Part shown: positions 20,937 to 32,499 of the stretch, piece after piece
Numbering within the stretch: the first letter of the stretch is position 1
How the letters are laid out: every line of letters begins with the position of its first letter
Assembly: GCA_936450465.1 (NCBI GenBank)
Contig: OW388297.1
Span: forward strand, 60,888,581 to 60,952,580
DNA length: 64,000 nt
From: Gibbula magus
Lineage: Eukaryota > Mollusca > Gastropoda > Trochida > Trochidae
Reading direction: 5' to 3'
The notes under the pieces: generated by a model
What the model was told of the DNA's origin: nothing
What the model saw: the letters and a program-made list of their open reading frames with translations, nothing else
Database searches by the model: none
Position numbers and translations under genes: made by a program

Positions 20937-23900
20937 TAGAGCCATGGGCTCTGTAGCTCATCAGAGTTTATTTTGTTTGATGATGAAGACAGAAATATGT
21001 TGTCTCAATAAATGCACAATCCATAACCCTGACAAATCTTAGTCTTGAAATTGAGAGAGAGCACTCAGCAAGGTCAACACACAGGAGATTATGCAATATT
21101 CTGACCCCTTGGCTCTGGTTACAAACCAGCTGTGTTTTTCGTGTTTTACCGCCAAATTATGTAATAGACTCTTGCTTGCACTAAACACTGGCAGCACTGA
21201 TCGAACTGTATAAGGCTTAAAGAGAACAGGCAATGTGATGAATCTCATGGTACATAGTACAATTTTGAATCACCTTGGCTAAACAATCTCGGTTCTAAGC
21301 CTTGTCATCCAAACATCTAAACATTCTGAATGCAATATTCCTTCTAGTTTGTTCTGGATGAAAACAGGATTTTAGGTAATGGCCTACGGGGCTCTTATTT
21401 GGGGCCACTGGGTCATCAAATCTACAATTTAGAATCTCCATTGGCTAAAGACTCTTTACACAACATGACAACCTTCTAGGTCTTTTCGTTCTGGAGAAGA
21501 AGATGAAAATAATCTTATCTTATCATTTCATCACCAGTCATATGCAGTTCACATATCTCATGTAAAATAAAAGAATTCTTAACTCCTCTTCAATTTAGTA
21601 CTTTATGCCTTGTCACAATTTTCAGTTCATAGGCTATTCAATAGTTCTCATTTCACATTGATTACATCAATTTGACAAACATGTCCACAATGTAGATTGT
21701 TATCTAAAGTAGACATATATTTCAAATCATTGTGATTGAAGTGTCATAAAATATCAGTTCAAAATTCATTTTCAAAGGTTTTTTTTAGGCTGTGGCCCAT
21801 AATTGGGGTCACAGGGTCACCAAATTTACAAGTTTGAATCCCCATTGGCTAAAGAGTTTGCATACAATATTACAGCCTTCTAGATCTTTTTTTTCCGGAG
21901 AAAAAGATGAAAACAGGATTTTAGGTAATGGCCTGTGAGGCCCTTATTTGGGGCCACAGGGTCACCAAATCTTCAATTTAGAATCTTCATTGGCTAAAGA
22001 CTCATTACACAACATGACAACCTTCTAGGTCTTTTCGTTCTGGAGAAGAAGATGAAAATAATCTTATCTTATCATTTCATCACCAGTCATATGCAGTTCA
22101 CATATCTCATGTAAAATAAAAGAATTCTTAACTCCTCTTCAATTTAGTCCTTTATGCCATGTCACAATTTTCAGTTCATAGGCTATTCAATAGTTCTCAT
22201 TTCACATTGATTACATCAATTTGACAAACATGTCCACAATGTAGATTGTTATCTAAAGTCGACATACATTTCAAATAAAGTGGTTGAAGTGTCATAAAAT
22301 ATCAGTTCAAAATTCATTTTCAAAGGGTTTTTTTAGGCTGTGGCCCATATTTGGGGTCACAGGGTCACCAAATTTACAAGTTTGAATCCCCATTGGCTAA
22401 AGAGTTTGCATACAATATTACAGCCTTCTAGATCTTTTTTTTCCGGAGAAAAAGATGAAAACAGGATTTTAGGTAATGGCCTGTGAGGCCCTTATTTGGG
22501 GCCACAGGGTCACCAAATCTTCAATTTAGAATCTTCATTGGCTAAAGACTCATTACACAACATGACAACCTTCTAGGTCTTTTCGTTCTGGAGAAGAAGA
22601 TGAAAATAATCTTATCTTATCATTTCATCACCAGTCATATGCAGTTCACATATCTCATGTAAAATAAAAGAATTCTTAACTCCTCTTCAATTTAGTCCTT
22701 TATGCCATGTCACAATTTTCAGTTCATAGGCTATTCAATAGTTCTCATTTCACATTGATTACATCAATTTGACAAACATGTCCACAGTGTAGATTGTTAT
22801 CTAAAGTCGACATACATTTCAAATAAAGTGGTTGAAGTGTCATAAAATATCAGTTCAAAATTCATTTTCAAAGGGTTTTTTTAGGCTGTGGCCCATATTT
22901 GGGGTCACAGGGTCACCAAATTTACAAGTTTGAATCCCCATTGGCTAAAAAGTTTGCATAGAATATTACAGCCTTCTAGATCATTTTGTTCTGGAGAAAA
23001 AGATGAAAACAAGATTTTAGGTAATGGCCTGTGAGGCCCTTATTTGGGGCCACAGGGTCATCAAATCTACAATTTAGAATCTCCATTGGCTAAAGACTCA
23101 TTACACAACATGACAACCTTCTAGGTCTTTTCGTTCTGGAGAAAAAGATGAAAATAATCTTATCATTTCATCACCAGTCATATGCAGTTCACATATCTCA
23201 TGTAAAATAAAGAATTCTTAACTCCTCTTCAATTTAGTCCTTTATGCCTTGTCACAATTTTCAGTTCATAGGCTATTCAACAGTTCTCATTTCACATTGA
23301 TTACATCAATTTGACAAACATGTCCACAATGTAGATTGTTATCTAAAGTCGACATACATTTCAAATAAAGTGGTTGAAGTGTCATAAAATATCAGTTCAA
23401 AATTCATTTTCAAAGGGTTTTTTTTAGGCTGTGGCCCATATTTGGGGTCACAGGGTCACCAAATTTACGAGTTTGAATCCCCATTGGCTAAAGAGTTTGC
23501 ATACAATATTACAGCCTTCTAGATCTTTTTGTTCTGGAGAAAAAGATGAAAACAAGATTTTAGGTAATGGCCTGTGAGGCCCTTATTTGGGGTCACAGGG
23601 TCACCAAATCTACAATTTAGAATCTCCATTAGCTAAAGACTCTTTACACAGCATGACAACCTTCTAGGTCTTTTCGTTCTGGAGAAAAAGATGAAAATAA
23701 TCTTATCATTTCATCACCAGTCATATGCAGTTCACATATCTCATGTAAAATAAAGAATTCTTAACTCCTCTTCAATTTAGTCCTTTATGCCTTGTCACAA
23801 TTTTCAGTTCATAGGCTATTCAACAGTTCTCATTTCACATTGATTACATCAATTTGACAAACATGTCCACAATGTAGATTGTTATCTAAAGTCGACATAC

Positions 23901-25169
23901 ATTTCAAATAAAGTGGTTGAAGTGTCATAAAATATCAGTTCAAAATTCATTTTCAAAGGGTTTTTTTAGGCTGTGGCCCATATTTGGGGTCACAGGGTCA
24001 CCAAATTTACGAGTTTGAATCCCCATTGGCTAAAGAGTTTGCATACAATATTACAGCCTTTTGGTCTTTTTGTTCTGGAGAAAAAGATGAAAACAAGATT
24101 TTAGGTAATGGCCTGTGAGGCCCTTATTTGGGGTCACAGGGTCACCAAATCTACAATTTAGAATCTCCATTAGCTAAAGACTCTTTACACAGCATGACAA
24201 CCTTCTAGGTCTTTTCGTTCTGGAGAAAAAGATGAAAATGATCTTATCTTATCATTTCATCACCAATCATATGCAGTTCACATATCTCATGTAAAATAAA
24301 AGAATTCTTAACTCCTCTTCAATTTAGTCCTTTATGACTTGTCACAATTTTCATTGCATAGGCTATTCAACAGTTCTCATTTCACATTGATTACATCAAT
24401 TTGACAAACATGTCCACAATGTAGATTGTTCTTTCAAGTCGACATACATTTCAAATAAAGTGAAAGAAGTGCACATAAAATATCAGTTCAAAATTCAATT
24501 TCGACAGGTTTTTTAGGCTGTGGCCCATATTTGGGGTCTCAGGGTCACCAAATTTACAAGTTAGAATCCCCATTGGCTAAAGAGTTTGCATACAATATTA
24601 CAGCCTTCTAGGTCTTTTTTTCCGGAGAAAAAGATGAAAACAGGATTTTAGGTAATGGCCTGTGAGGCCCTTATTTGGGGTCACAGGGTCACCAAATCTA
24701 CAATTTAGAATCCCCATTGGCCAAGGAGTCTGTACATATAATTTCAGCTCTCTGGAGTCATTGGTTCTGGAGAAGAAGATGAAATTAGCTTTATAGCTTA
24801 TGACCCCTGTGGCCCTTATTTGGGGTCACATGGTCACCAAATTTACAATTTAGAATCCCCATTGGCCAAGGAGTCTGTACATAAAATTTCAGCTCTCTGG
24901 AGTCATTGGTTCTGGAGAAGAAGATGAAAATAGCTTTTAAGGTTATGACCCCTGGGGCCCTTATTTGGGGTCACAGGGTCACCAAATCTACAATTTAGAA
25001 TCCCCATTGGCCAAGGAGTCTGTACATAAAATTTCAGCTCTCTAGAGTTATTGGTTCTGGAGAAGAAGTCGAAAAAGTGAAAAGTTTACGGACGGACGGA
25101 CGGACGGATGGACGGACGCCATCCCATGCCATAAGCCCATCGGGCCTTTCAGGCCTGATGAGCTAAAAA
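20937..25169 (+). mobile_element. Pearl-like HINE with higher-order repeat array
   Basis: The left end TAGAGCCATGGGCTCTG starts at 20937 and the right end finishes with GATGAGCTAAAAA at 25169. There is no target duplication, as expected for rolling-circle elements, and removing the element rejoins the LINE codons Lys-Lys-Leu in frame. The centre is six ~545-bp units, marked by CTTTTCGTTCTGGAGAA at 21482, 22031, 22579, 23127, 23670 and 24211. Each contains two core-like units and a ~275-bp AT-rich spacer. Four simpler core units, (ACGG)n and the right hairpin follow. It has no coding capacity. Confidence 0.85.
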
Positions 25170-25751
25170 TTAACATTTTTCTTCAAAATGTTCAATAATG
25201 AACTCCCGCCGTATCTTTGTGATTTAATCCCAAATTCTGTTTCCGAAACTACAAACTATAATCTAAGAAATAACTCTGAAATAAAGGGAATTTACAGTCG
25301 AACTGTTTCCTACGCTAAATCGTTTTTACCTAATACCATACATCTGTGGAACGCATTACCAGATTTCAAAGAGACCTGTTCACTAACAGAATTCAAAACT
25401 TTGATCAATAAAAACGAAAATAAGTTATATTTTGACCTGAACTACGGAACTCGATTTTGTCAAATTTTTCACTGCCGCCTCAGACTTGGTTGTAGCAACC
25501 TGAAATCCGATAGATATAACCGACATCTATCCGATAACCCACGCTGCTCCTGTGGATATAAGACTGAAAACGCTTTGCACTACTTGCTTACTTGCCATAA
25601 TTATGACCACTTAAGACAAAACTTGCACTTCTACACTAACGGATATAGCCTTGATACTCTTCTAAATGGAAACAAAGAACTAATTCACTCTGAAAATCTC
25701 AAAATTCTTGATTCAATTCACATTTTCATAAATAAAAAACCAACGTTTTAA
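25170..25751 (+). pseudogene. LINE ORF2 C-terminal domain
   Basis: The frame resumes directly after the HINE with LTFFFKMFNNELPPYLCDLI and runs to a natural stop at 25749. Landmarks are FLPNTIHLWNALPDF, FCQIFHCRLRLGCSNL, CSCGYKTENALHYLLTC (a zinc-knuckle-like Cys-x-Cys-His-Cys arrangement) and a basic C-terminus. This domain follows the thumb in many APE-type LINEs and binds RNA or DNA. The part is intact, but the protein as a whole is broken upstream. Confidence 0.75.
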
Positions 25752-26030
25752 AACCAACGTTTTAAAAACGACGTTTAAAAACTCTTAGCATTTAAAATGC
25801 CATATCGTTGGTGCTACACATGGGTAGATGGACACACTTAACCGGATGTATTGCTTGCAAGATATGATATAATAATTTTTCATGTTTGTATATGTTTTTC
25901 ATAATCAAAATCTTTGTCGTCGCTTTTATGTTATGTATTATACGTTGTAAAGGAGCGGTGTTCAAATAAGCCTTGTGGCTTGTTCACCAATCCTTATTTC
26001 AATTTTTATGAAATAAAAATATGTTTAAAC
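25752..26030 (+). other. LINE 3' UTR and tail
   Basis: It opens with a short tandem AACCAACGTTTTAAA duplication, contains an inverted pair around AAGCCTTGTGGCTT, and ends ATGAAATAAAAATATGTTTAAA immediately before the CAATGATCAC duplication. Confidence 0.7.
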
Positions 26031-26040
26031 CAATGATCAC

Positions 26041-26590
26041 TTTTCATTGTATAATACAATTATGTAATGATTCAAAGTGTTAATAGTTGAAATAAGGCAT
26101 TTTTACAAAAGCAAGCTTAAGTCGTGACCACGTTGTGACCTTGACCTTTGATGGATTTTAATGAAAAGCTTTTTAAATCTCGGGCATTTTCCATACTTGA
26201 TATACACCACAAAACAGCCTGATAGCACAAATATTTTTCAAGTTACTGTGTTTACAAGGATGTTTTAGGCTTTCAGAACTCGTGACCTTGACCTTTGACA
26301 TTGAATGTGAACATGTCAAAAAAATTCCCCAGGGGTATAAGTAAGAAGTTATGTATATGAGTTCTCAAAACCTAATAGGAAAAAAGTTATAGCGAATACA
26401 AAACGCGCCGCCACCGCCGGCGTCGGGGTTTGAAACTGCACAAAAACTAAAAGGGTATAATAAGGAATTTATGTATATGAGTTCTTGAAACCCTATTGGA
26501 AAAAAGTTATAGCCAAAACAAAACATGGTGGCGGTGGAAACTGCGCAAAAACTGACAGCAGCCCCGACTTAGTCAGGGCTGCTGATAAAC
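26041..26590 (-). repeat. TCAAGGTCA repeat, continuation of 9845-9972
   Basis: This is the other half of the repeat split by the LINE. It carries reverse copies of TGACCTTGACCTTTGA at about 26136 and 26284 and the GC-rich end GCGCCGCCACCGCCGGCG near 26404. A second, shorter GC-rich end copy lies at 26450-26590 and closes with the inverted pair CAGCCCCGAC/GTCAGGGCTG. Confidence 0.7.
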
Positions 26591-26941
26591 CAAAGGTCAG
26601 AAAAATTGATGACTTGTAGACAAAGAGGGCTTGACAGGTACAAAACACTGCGCTATTCCACCCCCTTTATGTTTAGAAACTAGTTACTGTGTATTGAAAG
26701 GATTCTACTGTTCACATATGGGTATTTCCATATTTGAAAGTTACAAAGTTAAAAGCCAGACGTATACATGTTATGGATGGACAGCCAAATTTAAAACCCA
26801 AGCAACAACGTTGTTGACGGGATAAAAAATATATACATATTTTCGATGAACCCATTGGCAAAAATGATATCACTGTATAAAGGTAAGGCTATAAAGTACC
26901 TAAGCTGCATTTAATGTTGATGTGGTGCTCTGCTCTCTCAG

Positions 26942-27076
26942 ACTCTTCAATACAAGAGCCAGTTCACTGCAGCATCAGTAACGGACTCTGAAAATATGAA
27001 ATGTATGTTTACATATATTGGCCGAGTCATACACATAGCCTGCATACTCATTCACAGTGCAAACATCACTACTTAA
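26942..27076 (+). CDS. Weak candidate terminal exon
   Basis: A pyrimidine-rich acceptor (GCTCTGCTCTCTCAG) is followed by 44 open codons starting TLQYKSQFTAASVTDSE and a TAA at 27074. The peptide is not recognised and its second half looks non-coding. Chance is a real alternative. Confidence 0.2.
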   Translation, partial: TLQYKSQFTAASVTDSENMKCMFTYIGRVIHIACILIHSANITT

Positions 27077-27920
27077 TGTGTTCACACATTTACATATGCT
27101 ACCTTCCTCACTCTGCATTCAGCTGGTTTAACAAGTGTATCTCTGCATTTTCAGGTTATGCTTCAATTTCGAGGCTCTCTACATTTGTAACCTCGGTTTG
27201 TTAATATTATATGAAAGACAGACACTTTATACAGTAAGAGGCCTGCAGCCCAAAATACATGTACATAATTCTTTGTATAATAAAATAAGTATATAAATAA
27301 GAGCACATTACAATATATTTTCATTTAGATTTGTGTTTCTTATCAAAATAGTGTAAAAAAACGACTTAACACTTAATATCGTTCATGATATTAACATTAT
27401 TACTTTGCAAAATGGATATGAAAGTGATCATAGTTCGAGATATTTTGATATGTAATTAATTATAATATCAGAATATGTATTACAAATATAAAAACATGCC
27501 ACTCATTTTCAACAACAGATTATAATATTTTATTTATATACTGGACAATGCCTCTCATATGCGTTATTTGTGTATCTACTTGTTTCTACTGCTAATGTAA
27601 AGTTAAAACAACACCATATGGCAAATAAAAGTGTTAAATATTGAGGGTTGTCATTACATATTAAATAGTTCCCTATATTTAAAAAGGATTTGAAATGTTT
27701 GTAATAGTGACATTTATTATTGTTATCCAGAGATGATTCCCAGGATTGGGACCATTCTGTCTAAACAATTTAACAAATAATTTTTGGGTACAAATTTCCT
27801 GGCTCAAAAAATCAAATCCAAGGCCAAATTGAAAAAGAATGTTTTTAAAACATAAATGATATATGTGTATGTACTATCTCAAAATGTATGAATCACAATT
27901 TAATCTGTTCAATCATTTAC
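27077..27920. other. Unassigned AT-rich DNA
   Basis: No coding, hairpin or known repeat end was recognised. It could be intronic or intergenic host sequence. Confidence 0.4.
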
Positions 27921-28024
27921 CTATATGGCTGCCAAAGGCTTTGGATTCTTCCTTGGAGGTTCTTGTAGACCTGTGAGATGGTTCCATCCCCGTAGTGTCA
28001 GTAATGACTTAATTTGCTCAGAAT
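27921..28024 (-). CDS. Weak candidate exon on the minus strand
   Basis: On the minus strand TGTATTTCAG precedes an open frame SEQIKSLLTLRGWNHLTGLQ followed by EPPRKNPKPLAAI. It ends in TAG immediately before a donor-like GTAAATG. The block is less AT-rich than its surroundings. A stop exactly at the donor is odd, so it would have to be a final coding exon or a false call. The family is not recognised. Confidence 0.22.
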
Positions 28025-28192
28025 CTGAAATACATCTTGTTTACAGTAATTGACAGATCTAAGTACATTTTATGTGTTCATAAATTACAGGTTTGTACTT
28101 CCTCACAATAAAGAAAAACATCACATCAGTAATTTAACTGAAGACATTGAAATGGCCTACCGGGTACTTTGGTAATTACAAGACAAAGAAAT

Positions 28193-28286
28193 AGAACCAT
28201 GGGCTCTGTAGCTCATCAGGATTTATATTGTTTGATGTTGAAGACTGAGATAGATTGTTCTCAATATAATTAAGAAATAAAGTTCC
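28193..28286 (+). mobile_element. HINE left-end fragment
   Basis: TAGAACCATGGGCTCTGTAG and CTCATCAGG are followed by a short stretch of left domain. It is then broken by a palindromic MITE and no right end follows. Confidence 0.65.
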
Positions 28287-28424
28287 CTGTACCCCAATGT
28301 GTTTTGTAATAAAGTATAGTTTTGCCCTGAACTATTATAGTTAAAGTACGAGGACGGTAGTACTTTGACGTTATAATAGTTCAGGGCAAAACTATACTTT
28401 ATTACAAAACACATTGGGGTACAG
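28287..28424. mobile_element. Near-perfect 138-bp palindromic MITE
   Basis: From CTGTACCCCAATG to CATTGGGGTACAG the two arms pair over about 54 bases without visible mismatch and continue imperfectly to a short centre with AGTAC motifs. Such foldback elements are non-autonomous DNA transposons. It sits inside a HINE left end. Confidence 0.8.
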
Positions 28425-28561
28425 CAAACTTTATTACTTTTCTAAGATAACCCATTAAAAACATTCTGCTTTGAGTAATTTTGCAAGAAAAATAGAGTTT
28501 ACTTCCTTAATATTAATAATCCATGATCAGGGCCAACTGACGAGCCGTGCGACAACAGCGA

Positions 28562-28594
28562 CTATGACGTCATTGTTCTGTTGTGACGTCATAG
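28562..28594. promoter_or_regulatory. Inverted pair of CRE motifs
   Basis: CTATGACGTCA and TGACGTCATAG face each other across 11 bases, giving two perfect TGACGTCA sites at 28565-28572 and 28584-28591 within a larger palindrome. It may be a regulatory site or the tip of another repeat. Confidence 0.35.
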
Positions 28595-28734
28595 TGGTTC
28601 CTGGGGTTGCCTAATGCGGATTTTGTCGTTTTGGTTCAAGTACAAATGTAGCTTAAAATTTAAGACTAATTCGGATACAAAAGAACACATTCCTTCAATA
28701 ATTGTTATAACAACGCTACCGTTGTTTTAGGACA

Positions 28735-28945
28735 TTATCATTTGCAGAAAAACACGGTCTTTTCAACTGCCCTCTTTCGTTGGGTTATCACGGGCACACG
28801 TTTTTGATAAAACAAGCAGACAGTCGGCCATATCCCCCGCCTTTGGGAAAATTTATTGAAGAATAGTTGTTGAATAACAGTGACTATGAACCTTTTTTCA
28901 ACTAACCAGTGCCCAGTTATAAGCAATCTATATTGGTCATACATT
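28735..28945 (-). repeat. Dispersed repeat shared with 38105-38205
   Basis: In reverse it shares AAAAGGTTCATAGTCACTGT, TATTCTTCAATAAATTTTCC and GGGGGATATGGCCGACT with 38105-38205, and the last motif also with 2430-2455. Element ends are not defined. Confidence 0.6.
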
Positions 28946-29194
28946 TAATCTTACTCTCCTGCAGATTGTAACATTTCAACTTGAACCCGAGGTATCTTAC
29001 AGAATTGAATGAGATGAGTTTCTAACTTCATAACATACACATGAGTTCTTACAATGAGAATCTAGTGAAAGGTGGCCCAGACAATGTGATGGTCTGAGTA
29101 AGGCACTGGGAATGAATGGCATCCATGAGGGAAAGGGAGTCTTGCAGTTATACACAATACTTAAATCATGATCATTCTGCTATATCAGGTTATT

Positions 29195-30520
29195 AGCAGC
29201 TGCTATGAGTTTTTGTGCAGTTTCCGTCGCCGCCTCCGCCGCGTTTTGTTTTCGCTATAACTTTTTTCCTAGAAGGTTTTGAGAACTCATATACATAACT
29301 TCTTACGGTACTTATGCTCCTGGGGAATTATTTTGACATGTTCATATTCAAGGTCAAAGGTCAAGGTCACAAGTTCTGAAATTGCTAAAAAAAATCCTTG
29401 TAAACACGATAACAACAATATTTGTGCTATCAGGCTCTTATTTTGTACAAATTAACTATGGAGAAAAGCCAAGATTTGAAAAGGTTTTAGCTAACATCCG
29501 TCAAAGGTCAAGGTCAAAGCGAGGTCACAACCTAAGCATGCTTTTGCGAAAATGTCTTATTTCAACTTACTTACTTACTTACTGCCTGTTATGCCCGTGG
29601 CATGTAGGGCAGCAACAAAGGTACGCCACTCGGTTCTGTTTTGGGCTATTATCTGAATGGTCCCCCAGGTGTGGTTTATGATCTTAAGTTCTCCTTCCAC
29701 AGTCCGATGCCAGGTGTTCTTGGGTCTTCCTCGTTTCCTTTTTCCTTCTGGTGTCCAGTGAAGGGCTGTGCGGGTGATGTTGTAAGGCTGTCTTCTCATG
29801 ACGTGGCCGATCCATTCCCATCGCCTTCGCATGATGATGGTGTCCATGCTTTCTTGATTGCATCGGGCGAGTAGCTGTTGGTTGGAGATGGTCTGAGGTC
29901 AGAATATGCGAAGGATCCTTCTGAGGTTCTTGTTGGTTCAACTATTAACACTTTAAATCATTACATGATTGTGATACACAATGAAAAGTGATCACTGATT
30001 GTGTGACCTTGAATTTTAAAGGTCAAGGTCTGATCAGTTCTGAAGTCACTAAGTAACTTTTTTCCATGAAGATATTAATACCTCATATAGATAGCTTAAT
30101 TTCTCTTTTATTCACCTGGTGAATGATTTTGACTTCAAGGTCAAAGGTCAAGGTCATGAGTTCTGAAATCACTACAACAATCCTTGTAAACATGATAACT
30201 TCAAACTTTTTTGTGCTATTAGGCTCTTATTTGGTATATATGAACTATGGAGAAAGACCAAGATTTGAAAACGTTTTCACAAAAATCTGTCAAAGGTCAA
30301 GGTCGCAGTGAGGTCAAAACTTAAGCATGCTTTTGTGAATATGCCGTTTTTTAACTATGAACACTTTGAGACATTGCATGATTATTATACGCCATGAAAA
30401 GTGATCATTGATGGTGTGACCTTGAAGGTCAAAGGTCAAGGTCATGAGATATTGGTTAAGGCCACGTTAATCCTTTGATCAAATTTTGAAAGAAGAAATA
30501 GGTTTTAAGAACAAACTTGT
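29195..30520 (+). repeat. TCAAGGTCA-rich repeat, two units, split by a LINE fragment
   Basis: It starts with the GC-rich GTCGCCGCCTCCGCCGCG. Two ~750-bp units each contain AAGGTCAAAGGTCAAGGTCA, CTATGGAGAAA and CATGCTTTTG. It carries at least four exact TCAAGGTCA and several AGGTCAAAGGTCA. An RTE-like fragment is inserted at 29578-29936. Confidence 0.7.
29578..29936 (-). mobile_element. RTE-like LINE 3' fragment
   Basis: The minus strand encodes MRRRWEWIGHVMRR, then PEGKRKRGRPKNTWHRTVEG and QNRTEWRTFVAALHATG, the characteristic C-terminus of a widespread RTE-type endonuclease/reverse transcriptase. The 3' tail is (TAAG)n, seen on the plus strand as TTACTTACTTACTTAC. A 7-bp target duplication TTCAACT is at 29571-29577 and 29937-29943. 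It is heavily 5'-truncated and dead. Confidence 0.8.
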
Positions 30521-30724
30521 GAAAAGTAACCCCAGTGATGATTAGTAATAACTGGAATAATGAACAAACGTTTGTTAAAAAGAATTGCCATTTTATTGAT
30601 GCTGACGAGAAGGCGGAACAGGGAAAGGCGAGACCCTAAGTTTCGGAGCTGCTCTGCTTTTGCGGTGTCCTGCAAACGCTAATCTAGTTTAACTTTTGTT
30701 TTCCCCATCTTTATTTATTTTTCT
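30521..30724. other. Unassigned DNA between two repeats
   Basis: It contains a GC-richer patch (30605-30680) without an open frame. No repeat end was recognised. Confidence 0.3.
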
Positions 30725-31584
30725 TTATTGGAAAAGAAGATATGGTATCACAAACTCATGTAGCTAGTTTTAATAGTCTTATCTTACTTCATCACCAGTC
30801 ATATTTAGTTCACCAATCTAATGTGAAATAAAACATTTCTTAACCCTTTTTAATGTTTTCCTATGCATCCTGTCACAATATTCAGTTCACAGGCTATTCA
30901 ATAGTTCTAATTTCACATTGATTACATCAAACATGTCCATAATGTAGTATTACTCTTAAGCTGACATATGAATTAAGTGCACATAAAATCTCATTATCTT
31001 CACAGCTCATTAAAACAGCTGTTTTAAGTGGTTACCTCGATCTGTGATCCATATTTGGGGTCACAAGATCACCAAATCTACAATTTAGAATCCCCATTGG
31101 CCAAAGAGTCTGTACATAACATTTCAGCTTTCTAAAGCTTTTGGGACTGGAGAAAAAGATGAAAAATGCTTTTTAGGTTGTGACCCCTGTGGCCCTTATT
31201 TGGGTCACAGGGTTACCAAATCTACAATTTAGAATCCCTGTCAGTCAAGGAGTCTGTTCATAAAATTTCAGCTCTCTATGTTCATTGGGACTGGAGAAGA
31301 AGATGAAAATAGCTTTTTAGGTAATGACCCCTGTGGCCCTTATTTGGGGTCACAGGGTCACCAAATCTACAATTGAGAATCCCCATTGGCCAAGGAGTCT
31401 GTACATAAAATTTCAGCTCTCTGGAGTCATTGGTTCTGGAGAAGAAGATGAAAATAGCTTTTTAGGTTATGACCCCTTTGGCCCTTATTTGGGGTCACAG
31501 TGTCACCAAATCTACAATTTAGAATCCCCATTGGCCAAGGAGTATGTACATAAAATTTCAGCTAAAAATGATGAGCTAAAAAGG
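30725..31584 (+). mobile_element. Pearl-like HINE lacking its left end
   Basis: The AT-rich left domain (CATCACCAGTCATATTTAG) begins near 30725 and four core units follow at 31030-31560. The microsatellite and right hairpin are deleted, so core sequence TTTCAGCT passes directly into a remnant GATGAGCTAAAAA. Confidence 0.75.
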
Positions 31585-32499
31585 AACAAAGAAATTATTT
31601 CATAATTTGAATCATTTATTTGTCTGTATTTTTCTTTATAAGTTTGGCCACTTGAAATTTTTGTATTGTCCATTGTTACTTGGGAAGCTAGTTCTTATCA
31701 CATTCATTACACATGATGGCAGCTGAACCCTGTTATGCCGCCCAAGAAAGCCCCAACACCACCTCACAATTTAACGGTATATAAAAAATAAAAATAAAAT
31801 AAAAATTTCTATGAGTTGCCTTTTTTTAATTATACCACCTTCAAAGTAAGCAGGGGTATGTAGCGATCCTTCCGTTCGATCCAAAATAATATTACATCTG
31901 GGTGAATGAAACTTTGTAATATCAAAACAAGTTCCCAACAAATATTTTTGGCAAAATTATGATGCTTGAATCTGTTTTCCAAACGTAGTGCCATTATTGT
32001 CTATAAAGCACAATGGACAGATAGCAGATTGCGGTGGTATGGGAGCCATGGTAACTTTTTCTTTGTTCGATGATTTATTTAAGTTGAAGTTTATAAGTTC
32101 ATTTAGTGAATTAACAATATGTTTTGCCCTTACTCGTGTTATTCTCGTTCTACATCTCCGTAATCCTGTCTGTAATGGTGATATGCTGTCTCCAGCACAT
32201 AGGGATTAAGGCAGACTGCCTCAAAACCCGGATGGGATGTGAGACATGCATGCAGGGGAAGGGCAGTCAGGGTATTTTCTGATCAAATTCTTGTATTTTG
32301 TTATTGATTTGTGTTCTCTCTCAACAGCAAAATCTGTTTTCATGCGTGTCTCTCATTACGCAATGCCCACAGATGCACCTTGTAAGATAGATATAATAAA
32401 ATAAGCTTAAATGTTATTTGGGATGTACCTAGGTTTAACGTGGCAAAACAATTTACTGCCAATTGTAACAACTTGCTGAGTATAAATAAGGATCATATC
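31585..32499. other. Unassigned AT-rich DNA with weak exon signals
   Basis: An ATG at 31713 opens 21 codons (start MMAAEPCYAAQESPN) that meet a donor-like GGTATAT. A short open block at 32329-32382 lies between CTCTCTCAACAG and GTAAGATAG. Either could be chance. Nothing else was recognised. Confidence 0.25.

Larger units (their letters stand above)
9973..26030 (+). mobile_element. Full-length APE-type LINE, interrupted twice
   Basis: The element is flanked by a perfect 10-bp target duplication, CAATGATCAC, at 9963-9972 and 26031-26040, and it lies inside a TCAAGGTCA repeat. Removing the 5,848-bp TIR element (13031-18878) and the 4,233-bp HINE (20937-25169) leaves about 6.0 kb. What remains is a 5' UTR, ORF1, a long spacer, and ORF2 with endonuclease, reverse transcriptase and C-terminal domains, then a 3' UTR ending in an A-rich tail. 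Both interruptions rejoin in frame. An in-frame stop, a frameshift and deletion of the YADD region make this copy inactive. The domain set points to the CR1/L2/Rex1 (Jockey superfamily) group, and the exact clade is uncertain. Confidence 0.85.

Noticed and set aside
29684..29941. 85-residue minus-strand frame in the RTE fragment
   Set aside because: It is a shadow of the true RTE C-terminal frame (29575-29847) in another phase.
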